11,925 nucleotides of DNA from Candidatus Brocadiia bacterium (GTDB lineage: Bacteria > Planctomycetota > MHYJ01 > WSZJ01). This document shows, piece after piece, positions 6,275 to 11,925 of the stretch. Numbering within the stretch: the first letter of the stretch is position 1; each line of letters begins with the position of its first letter. A program made the translations under genes and the position numbers. The stretch is from the NCBI GenBank assembly GCA_013360825.1, contig JABWAY010000115.1, positions 1 through 11,925 of the forward strand, written 5' to 3'. Below the pieces are notes generated by a model, which was not told where the DNA came from, made no database searches, and worked only from the letters and a program-made list of their open reading frames with translations.

Positions 6275-6616
6275 TCATCGTCCGCGGCGGGGACGGGAAA
6301 TCGGGCGCCACCAGATCCCGGAGTCCCAGGGGTCGTCCCAAGGACGCCCGTGCACGTAGATCGTTTCAGGCCGCCAGGCGGATTGAAGCATCCGGTCGAT
6401 CAGCGCATCGTGGGCGCCGGCGTCGCGGAGGAGGAGGACGTCGGCGACCGTCAGATAGAAGCGCGATCCGGAGGCCTCGATGTCGTGCAGGATGTCCGGA
6501 ACCGGGCGCCCGGCGCGGACCTGGGCTTCCACATCGGCGACGGTCAGCCTGGCCGGCGGGGCGGCGGCACAGCCTGCGGCGAGCGCCGCGCCGAGAAGCG
6601 CCGCCGCGCGCTTCAC
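6275..6616 (-). CDS. Small lipoprotein with duplicated DVxxLxxAG-type helical motif
   Basis: 113 residues, GTG start. It begins VKRAAALLGAALAAGC: export signal with an AAGC lipobox, Cys16. The mature part contains two related units: LTVADVEAQVRAGRPVPDIL (24-43) and LTVADVLLLRDAGAHDALID (55-74). Each has the pattern TVxDVxxLxxAGxxxxxI seen in many small bacterial envelope proteins, where it forms short helix pairs of unknown role. The C-terminal third is rich in Trp, Pro and Arg. The GTG (6616-6614) overlaps the stop of the toroid-HEAT gene as GTGA, with no strong Shine-Dalgarno, so translation is probably coupled and the products may be needed together. No terminator follows it. Confidence 0.85.
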   Translation of the reverse strand: MKRAAALLGAALAAGCAAAPPARLTVADVEAQVRAGRPVPDILHDIEASGSRFYLTVADVLLLRDAGAHDALIDRMLQSAWRPETIYVHGRPWDDPWDSGIWWRPISRPRRGR

Positions 6617-8877
6617 TTCGGCTGTTCCCTGTTCCGCCACCAGCGGATCCAGTCCGCGGCCGAGTCGCCGAAATCCTGCCCCGTGGCCTTGCGGAGTCCG
6701 GAGAGCGCGGCCGAGCGGATGCGGGGGGCGGTGTCGCTCAGTTCCCCGATCAGGTAGTTCACGACGTCCGGAACGTCGCCGAGCCCTCCCAGGTACTCGA
6801 TCAGCACGGGTTTGAGGCTGGTCGACTCGGTCCGCGCCGCCTGGATCAGCGCCGCGGCGGCCCCCGCGTCCTTCCTGCGGGCGAGCTCTTTCGCCGCGTT
6901 GCGGCGGGTCATCATGTCGTCGCTCTGGAGCGACCTGAGCAGCCGGGCGAGCGCCTCGTCCGGGTCGGCCGGCTCCTCTTCCGCGGCCTTCCGGATGTGA
7001 AATGTTCCACGCTCCGTGCCCTCGGCCACGGCTCTCCAGTCGACGTCGTCGGCCAGCGGGGCGAGTCCGAACTCCGCGCCGACCTCGTGGACGGGGAGGA
7101 ATCGATAGTAGATCTCGAGGTTGAGGACGTTCATGGCCGTCGCGTAGACACGTCCGCCGAAGGATCCGTCGCTGGTGACCGGGTCCCAGGAGCCTCGCGC
7201 GTGTCCACCCTTGCGCTGCGCCGGCAGCGTGCAGGCTCGCATCTTCCTGTTCCAGTCCTCCCAGTCCTTCCCGCCGTGGTGGAACATCGCCAGGGTGGCG
7301 TTGTAGGTGTAGTACAGCGACCAGTGCGTCTTTCCGGGCGCGGCCGCCAGCATGGTCCAGTGGTCGCAGTGCCCCCAGGTCGCGTCGTAACGCGGCGGCG
7401 CCTCGCGCACCACGCGCGCGAACTTGTCCTCCAGCACCTGGTCCTCCGCCATCCCGAGGTAGAGCCGCGTCACCCATCCCGCGGCGACCATCGCGTTGCA
7501 CCCGGGCGACACCCGCTGGTTCGGCGGCTCCACGTCATACCCGATCGTCCCCGCTTTCAGGTCCGTCACCAGCTCCATGAAGCGCCGCGCGCGCTCCCAC
7601 GTCCTCTTCGGAACCGAAAGCCCGGCCGCCCGTGCGCTCCGCAGCAGGATCACCTGCCACGACGTCACGCTGGTGTCGCTTCGCCCCGTCCGCCCGTAGG
7701 AGTAGTCCCAGCCCCCCTCCTCCTGCTGCGCCGCGACCACGGCGTTCACGGCCCGCTGCGCGTGCGCCTTCAGCCGGTCGTCGTGCGTCATCGAATAGGC
7801 CTCGACGATCGCAAGCCCGCCGAATCCGTGGCTGTACATCGCGCGCTCCTGCTCGCGCGCGCCCGAGACCACGAATCCGTCCGCCCGCTGGATCCTGCAC
7901 AGGAAGCGGAGTCCGCGGTCGACGACGTCGCAGTACGGGTGCCGAACCCGTTTCCCGTCGATCTGGGCTTCCCCCGCCTCGCGCCTGTCTCCGGCGTGCG
8001 AGAACCCGGCGCCGAGAAAGGCGAGCGTCGCCAGCCCCGTCACGGAACTCCGGTAGGCGTCGAAATACGTGGACCAGTAGTCGTTGCGCCCGTCTTCGCA
8101 CTTCTGCCCCGCCGGGCACTTCCGCGAGAACCCGCCCATCTCCCATCCGCCGTCGTCGGACTGGTGCTCCGCAAGCCAGGCGAGCCCGTCGGCCACCGCC
8201 TGCTCCGAAACCCCGTCTCCGCCGTACCGCTCCAGGGCGCTCCCCCGCCCCGCCCCTCCGCGGCCGGCGTAGATGCCGCTCAATCCTTCGCCGCCGCCGG
8301 CGGGGACGAGTTCGACGACCTTCATGGGAAGCGACGGGACGCTGCCGTCCGAGGGCGGCGGGAACTCGAGGCGGGGCGGCTGCTGCGTTCCGGCATCGGC
8401 GGGAAGGTCCGCGACCGCGCCGGGGGGAGGCGAGTCCTCGGATGCGCTGCCGTCGACGCCGTTGTCCTGGTCTCCCTCGAGGGCGCCTCCGGGAGGGCTC
8501 AGGCGGAGTGCGAGCCGGAACATCTGCCCGACGCGCTCGTTCCCGGCGAAATAGACGACGTTCATCATGACGACGGCGGCGAGGAGGTGGAGGGCGAGGG
8601 AGACGGCCCACGCGGGGCTTCCGAGAAGCCAGCGGCGGACGTCGCGCGCCTCCACGCGGTCGAGTTCGGCGCTCCTCCGGGCCGCCTCCGCGATCGGTTT
8701 CCGCCGGGCGAGCCCCCGGACGCCCCGCGGCACCTTGCCCTGGGGCCCCAGCGGCTTCTTCACGCGGACCGCCGGCGCCTTCTTCTTCCGCGGCCGGGTG
8801 CCGGGAGGGACTGCGTTCATCCGCGCGAGGAAGTCCGCGACGGTGCGGGGAGGCGGCTGAGGTGTGGGTGCGTCCAT
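6613..8877 (-). CDS. Membrane-anchored toroid (prenyltransferase/squalene-cyclase-like repeat) protein with C-terminal HEAT repeats, paralogue 3
   Basis: 754 residues. Residues 1-87 are basic and cytoplasmic by the positive-inside rule. One membrane helix at about 88-110 carries SLALH (93-97). A variable acidic/proline linker follows, with GDQDNGVDG (135-143), then GIYAGRGGAGRGSAL (201-215). Residues about 222-595 are the alpha-alpha toroid domain: repeated helix pairs with QW-like motifs (DDGGWEMGGF, EEGGWDY), DTSVTSWQVILLRSA, LYYTYNATLAMFHHGG and LEIYYRFLP. Residues about 640-735 are HEAT repeats (DMMTRRNAAKELARRKDA), ending in a Trp-rich tail (WIRWW). No DxDD cyclase motif is present, so a real squalene-hopene cyclase is unlikely; a structural, binding or other enzymatic role outside the cytoplasmic membrane is inferred. 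The ATG at 8877 has GGAG six bases upstream. It lies 28 bp after paralogue 2. Confidence 0.9.
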   Translation of the reverse strand: MDAPTPQPPPRTVADFLARMNAVPPGTRPRKKKAPAVRVKKPLGPQGKVPRGVRGLARRKPIAEAARRSAELDRVEARDVRRWLLGSPAWAVSLALHLLAAVVMMNVVYFAGNERVGQMFRLALRLSPPGGALEGDQDNGVDGSASEDSPPPGAVADLPADAGTQQPPRLEFPPPSDGSVPSLPMKVVELVPAGGGEGLSGIYAGRGGAGRGSALERYGGDGVSEQAVADGLAWLAEHQSDDGGWEMGGFSRKCPAGQKCEDGRNDYWSTYFDAYRSSVTGLATLAFLGAGFSHAGDRREAGEAQIDGKRVRHPYCDVVDRGLRFLCRIQRADGFVVSGAREQERAMYSHGFGGLAIVEAYSMTHDDRLKAHAQRAVNAVVAAQQEEGGWDYSYGRTGRSDTSVTSWQVILLRSARAAGLSVPKRTWERARRFMELVTDLKAGTIGYDVEPPNQRVSPGCNAMVAAGWVTRLYLGMAEDQVLEDKFARVVREAPPRYDATWGHCDHWTMLAAAPGKTHWSLYYTYNATLAMFHHGGKDWEDWNRKMRACTLPAQRKGGHARGSWDPVTSDGSFGGRVYATAMNVLNLEIYYRFLPVHEVGAEFGLAPLADDVDWRAVAEGTERGTFHIRKAAEEEPADPDEALARLLRSLQSDDMMTRRNAAKELARRKDAGAAAALIQAARTESTSLKPVLIEYLGGLGDVPDVVNYLIGELSDTAPRIRSAALSGLRKATGQDFGDSAADWIRWWRNREQPK

Positions 8878-8905
8878 GGGTGTCTCCGGTCCCCCCCGGG
8901 TCCCG

Positions 8906-11110
8906 TTACTTCTTCTTCCCTTCCTTGAGACGGTTCCGCCAGGAACGCCACGCGGTCGCGGAACGCTCCATCGTCTGCTCCCCGCTGATCGCCGTGAGGG
9001 CGGTGTGGGCCGCCCGCGCGATCCGTTCGTCTCCGCTGTCCACCTCGGAGATCAGGTACTCGATCACCTCGTCGGATTCCCGGTAGGCGCCCAGGTACTC
9101 CACGAGGACCGGCCGCAGACTGGTCGGCTCGGTCTTCGCCGCGTGGATCAGCGCCGGGATCGCCGAGACCTCCGCCTTCTGCGTCAGCGCCTTCGCGGCA
9201 TTCCGGCGCGTCATCATGTCGCCGCTCGCCAGGTCCGCAATCAGCGCGGCCGCGTCCTTGGTCGGCTTCGGCGGCTCCGGCTTCGCCTCGGGCTCCACGG
9301 GCTCCGTCCGGCTCCCGTCCTCCCTCCCCGTCACCTCCGAGAACTTCCCCTTGCGCGCGTCCTCCAGCACCTGGTCCCACTCCGTGTCCGACACCAGCTT
9401 CGCCAGCCCGAAGTCGCTTCCGACCTGGTAGCACGGCAGGTACCGGTAGTACACCTCGAGGTTCATGATGTTGAACGCCGTCGTGTAGACCCGTCCGCCC
9501 CACTGCCCGTCCCAGACCACCGGATCCCACGACCCTTTCCGGTGCCCCGTCTTCGCCTGCGTGACCAGCGTGCAGGCGCGCATCTTCGCATTCCACTCGT
9601 CCCAGGCCTGGCCGCCATGGTGGAAGAGCGCCAGCGTGGCGTAGTAGGTGTAGTAGAGGGACGCGTGCGATTTCCCGCGCCGGTTCTCCAGCCGGCCCCA
9701 GTTCGCGCAGTGACCGGCCTCCTCGTCGTAGCGCGGGGGCGCGCCGAGAATCTGGTCGACCATCTTCTTCGACAGATCCTGGTCCTCCGGCATCCCGAGG
9801 TAGGCCCGCGTCGCCATGCCGATGGCGATCATCGCGTTGCACCCGCGCGTCACCCGCGTGGGCGGCCCCTGGACGCAGTAGGCGATGTTCCCGGTCTGGT
9901 AGTCCGTGCTCGCGTGCGTGAACTTCCGCGCCCGGTCCCACGCCCTCTTCGGAACCGCCAGATTCGCCGCCCTCGCGCTGCGGAGGCACATCACCATCCA
10001 GCTCGTGATCGAGATGTCCCCGCGGCCGCTCTGCACCGGGCCGTAATCCCAGCCGCCGTTGTCCTGCTGGGTGTCGACGATGAGATTCACGCAGCGCTGC
10101 GCCGGCCCCCGCAGTTCCGGGTCGTGGGTCATCGAGTATCCCTCGACGAGGGCGAGGGAAGCGATGCCGTGGACGTACATGTTCTGGTTGTCGGAGGGGT
10201 CGATGAGGCCGTCCTTGCCCTGCTCGCGCACCAGGTACTTGAGGGCCCGGGCGACCGTGGAGGTGTAGGCGTGGACCGCCGGGGCGCCCTCCCCCTGCGG
10301 CCTGAGGTGGTCGTCCTTGTGCGAGTACCCCGCGCCGAGGAACGCCAGGATCGAGAGCCCCGTCGTCGCTCCCGTGTACTCGGACATCCCGCGGTCGTCG
10401 CTGCCGCACGAATCCCCGCGCGGGCATCCCCGCTCATACCCGTCGGCCAGCCACGCCCCGTTCTTCTCCTGGTGCCGCGCCAGCCACTCCAGCCCGTCGA
10501 TCACCGCCTGCTCCGACTGCCCGTCGCCGCCGAACTGGCGAAGCGCCGATCCCCGCCCTGCCCCGCCCCGGCCGGCGTAGATCCCTCCCGGGCCTTCCTT
10601 GCCCGAGGTGTCCGACGCGTCCACGCGCACGGGCGCCGTGCTCGTGATGACCCCCGGGTCCTTCGGCGGCTCCGCCACGGGGGCCGGCGACTCCGGCTTC
10701 TCCGGATCCTTCGGGCCTTTCGGGGCGGAATCCTCGTTGTCCTTGCCGTCGATTCCGGTGTCCTGGTCCCCCTGCTGGTTGCCGCCCGGAACGGAGGCCC
10801 GCAGCGTCATCCGGAACATCTGCCCGACCTTCTCGGACTGCGTGAAGTACACGACGTTCATGAGGACGACGGCGGCCACGAAGTGAAGCGCGATGGAAAT
10901 GGCCCACGCCGGGCTGCGGGTGATCCAGCTCCCGACGTCCCGGATCTCCTCCGCGTCCCATTTCTTCGCGCGCTCGCTCGCCAGCTCTCCATGCATCGCA
11001 CGGGTGAGGCCGCGGATCCCTGCGGGGACCTTCCCGCGCGGGACGAGCGCCTTCTTCACGCCGCCCCACTTCCGCCGCTTCGGCACTCCCGGCTCCGTTG
11101 TCCCGCCCAT
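8906..11110 (-). CDS. Membrane-anchored toroid-repeat protein with C-terminal HEAT repeats, paralogue 2
   Basis: 734 residues, closely similar to the next gene over nearly the whole length. Order: basic cytoplasmic segment with GKVPAGIRGL (26-35), membrane helix at about 68-90 with SIALH (72-76), acidic/proline linker with GDQDTGIDG (114-122) and many Pro/Lys/Glu, GIYAGRGGAGRGSAL (176-190), toroid domain (about 197-560) with NGGWDYGP, DISITSWMVMCLRSA, SLYYTYYATLALFHHGG and LEVYYRYLP, a second Pro/Glu linker (about 600-618), and HEAT repeats (about 620-710) with DMMTRRNAAKAL, ending WRSWRNRLKEGKKK. Cysteines at 229, 235, 424, 468 and 513 match those of paralogue 3. There is no DxDD. ATG at 11110 has GGAG nine bases upstream. 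It sits 24 bp after paralogue 1, so it is part of the same operon. Confidence 0.9.
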   Translation of the reverse strand: MGGTTEPGVPKRRKWGGVKKALVPRGKVPAGIRGLTRAMHGELASERAKKWDAEEIRDVGSWITRSPAWAISIALHFVAAVVLMNVVYFTQSEKVGQMFRMTLRASVPGGNQQGDQDTGIDGKDNEDSAPKGPKDPEKPESPAPVAEPPKDPGVITSTAPVRVDASDTSGKEGPGGIYAGRGGAGRGSALRQFGGDGQSEQAVIDGLEWLARHQEKNGAWLADGYERGCPRGDSCGSDDRGMSEYTGATTGLSILAFLGAGYSHKDDHLRPQGEGAPAVHAYTSTVARALKYLVREQGKDGLIDPSDNQNMYVHGIASLALVEGYSMTHDPELRGPAQRCVNLIVDTQQDNGGWDYGPVQSGRGDISITSWMVMCLRSARAANLAVPKRAWDRARKFTHASTDYQTGNIAYCVQGPPTRVTRGCNAMIAIGMATRAYLGMPEDQDLSKKMVDQILGAPPRYDEEAGHCANWGRLENRRGKSHASLYYTYYATLALFHHGGQAWDEWNAKMRACTLVTQAKTGHRKGSWDPVVWDGQWGGRVYTTAFNIMNLEVYYRYLPCYQVGSDFGLAKLVSDTEWDQVLEDARKGKFSEVTGREDGSRTEPVEPEAKPEPPKPTKDAAALIADLASGDMMTRRNAAKALTQKAEVSAIPALIHAAKTEPTSLRPVLVEYLGAYRESDEVIEYLISEVDSGDERIARAAHTALTAISGEQTMERSATAWRSWRNRLKEGKKK

Positions 11111-11134
11111 GGCTCTCGTCTCCGTTGTTCCCGA

Positions 11135-11925
11135 TCAGCGCTTCTGCGTGGCCCACCAGGCCGTCCACGCCTCGGCGGTCGCGTGGGTCTCCCCGGTCAC
11201 CGTCGACAGCACCTTCATCACGACATCCCGCACCCCGTCGTCGTCGAGGAGAGCGACCAGTTCGCCCGGAAGTTCCGGTCTGTCGCCGAACGCGGTCAGG
11301 TCCTGGACCATCAGGCGTTTGGCGCTCGTCCGTTCGGCGCGGATGGCGGCGAGGAGGGCGGGCAGCGCCGAGGCGTCCTTCCTCCGGCAGATTTCCCGTG
11401 CGGCCTCTCGGCGGACCCGCATGTCCTGGGACCGGAGGAGGACGGCGAGTTCCGAGGGCTCCGTGACATCCGTGACCGGCTCCGGTTTCGGGGAGGAGAC
11501 CCGAAGCGGATCGGCGCCGGCTTTGAGGGACGGGGTGAAGCGGTAATAGACTTCGAGGGAGAGGACGGCCATCGCGGTCATGTACTGGCGGCCGGCCTGT
11601 TCGGCGTCGCGGCCGATCGGCGGCCAGGAACCGTCCGCGCCGCCGGAGCGGCACTGCAGTGCGAGCAGTTCCCGTTTCATCGCGTCGTTCCACGGGCGCC
11701 AGATGTTGTCCGGGGACGTGACGAGGCAGAGGCCGGAGTAGTAGACCGAGTAGATCGTCCGGCCGTAGTCGGAGGCGTCGCCGGGCGCCCGGCGGGAGAA
11801 GAGCGGCGGGTTGTCCGCGAGCGTCCGGACGAGCGCGGCGTCGAGCCCCTGGCCGATCGCCCCGAGATTGCGCAGGCTGTACAGCCCCGCGGCCTGCGTG
11901 GCGAGCGTGCCGCCGTCGCGGACGT
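11135..11925 (-). CDS. Toroid-repeat protein with HEAT repeats, paralogue 1, C-terminal part (cut by window edge)
   Basis: The frame stays open to the right edge, so the true start lies outside; 262 residues are visible. They begin VRDGGTLATQAAGLYSLRNL, then TIYSVYYSGLCLV, WRPWNDAMKRELLALQC and SLEVYYRFTP, matching in order the last toroid repeats of the two neighbours (GCNAMxAxGxxTRxYLG, SLYYTYxATLAxF, WNxKMRACTL, NLExYYRxLP). After a short linker comes the HEAT region (SQDMRVRREAAREICRRKDA) and the Trp-rich end AEAWTAWWATQKR. It is clearly the most diverged of the three: the FHHGG motif is replaced by VTSPDNI and the MRAC cysteine is absent. Whether it has the same N-terminal anchor cannot be seen. 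Its stop lies 24 bp before paralogue 2. Confidence 0.88.
   Translation of the reverse strand, partial: VRDGGTLATQAAGLYSLRNLGAIGQGLDAALVRTLADNPPLFSRRAPGDASDYGRTIYSVYYSGLCLVTSPDNIWRPWNDAMKRELLALQCRSGGADGSWPPIGRDAEQAGRQYMTAMAVLSLEVYYRFTPSLKAGADPLRVSSPKPEPVTDVTEPSELAVLLRSQDMRVRREAAREICRRKDASALPALLAAIRAERTSAKRLMVQDLTAFGDRPELPGELVALLDDDGVRDVVMKVLSTVTGETHATAEAWTAWWATQKR

Noticed and set aside
7003..7011. parS-like half site TGTTCCACG
   Set aside because: Only nine of sixteen bases match the ParB site and the other half is missing; it lies inside a coding region and occurs once.
6247..8928. A very long plus-strand open frame opposite the toroid-HEAT gene (893 codons)
   Set aside because: Its product is Arg/Pro/His-rich without domains, it is antisense to a clear protein gene, and long antisense frames are expected in GC-rich DNA where stops are rare. 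Similar plus-strand frames at 278-1096, 2549-4093 and 4335-6359 were rejected for the same reason.
6613..11110. Squalene-hopene cyclase or hopanoid synthesis genes
   Set aside because: Only the helical repeat and QW-like motifs are shared. The catalytic DxDD motif is absent in both full paralogues, there is an N-terminal anchor and linker not seen in cyclases, and no hopanoid genes are nearby.
1..11925. CRISPR arrays, tRNA or rRNA genes, insertion sequences, phage or attachment sites
   Set aside because: I saw no regularly spaced direct repeats, no transposase or integrase-like protein, and no tRNA- or rRNA-like segment. The repeated DNA similarity between 6613-8877 and 8906-11110 is explained by the paralogous proteins.

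Overview
The window is high-GC bacterial DNA whose genes lie almost entirely on the minus strand. The best guess at origin is a member of the Planctomycetota or a close relative. The reason is the set of large membrane-anchored proteins with prenyltransferase/squalene-cyclase-type (alpha-alpha toroid) repeats plus HEAT repeats, with a small DVxxLxxAG-repeat lipoprotein and a transmembrane protein carrying an excisionase-like helix-turn-helix, all of a style familiar from that phylum. This is an inference from protein style; no rRNA is present to settle it.

Right half (11925 to 6275, minus strand): a tight unidirectional cluster, probably one operon whose promoter lies beyond the right edge. 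It holds three tandem paralogues (the first cut by the window edge) separated by 24 and 28 bp, then a small lipoprotein gene joined to the third paralogue by a 4-base GTGA overlap. The two complete paralogues share a basic cytoplasmic N-terminus, one membrane helix with a TonB/TolA-like SxxxH motif, a variable acidic/proline linker containing a conserved GDQDxGxDG motif, a roughly 400-residue exported toroid domain with matched cysteines, and C-terminal HEAT repeats ending in a Trp-rich tail.

Middle (6274 to 2717): an exported protein of unknown function with its own TATAAT box, then a strong intrinsic terminator whose U-tract ends directly against the ribosome-binding site of aroA (EPSP synthase, shikimate pathway). 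Downstream, a small exported protein and an HTH/acidic-linker/membrane protein form a probable two-gene unit with a good promoter at one end and a strong terminator at the other.

Left part (2716 to 1): a Pal/OmpA-like lipoprotein with coiled coil and its own terminator; one plus-strand lipoprotein gene converging on it; then a TerC-family membrane protein gene overlapping by ATGA the start of fmt (methionyl-tRNA formyltransferase), which runs off the left edge. Between terC and the plus-strand lipoprotein gene lies a divergent promoter region that also contains a possible small frameshifted coding remnant.

Taken together, the window mixes housekeeping genes (fmt, aroA) with cell-envelope genes: three lipoproteins, two other exported proteins and at least five membrane proteins. 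The most interesting part is the toroid-HEAT paralogue array, whose biochemical role is not known to me. The TonB/TolA-like anchor suggests, without proving, that it is driven or organised by an ExbBD/TolQR-type motor.
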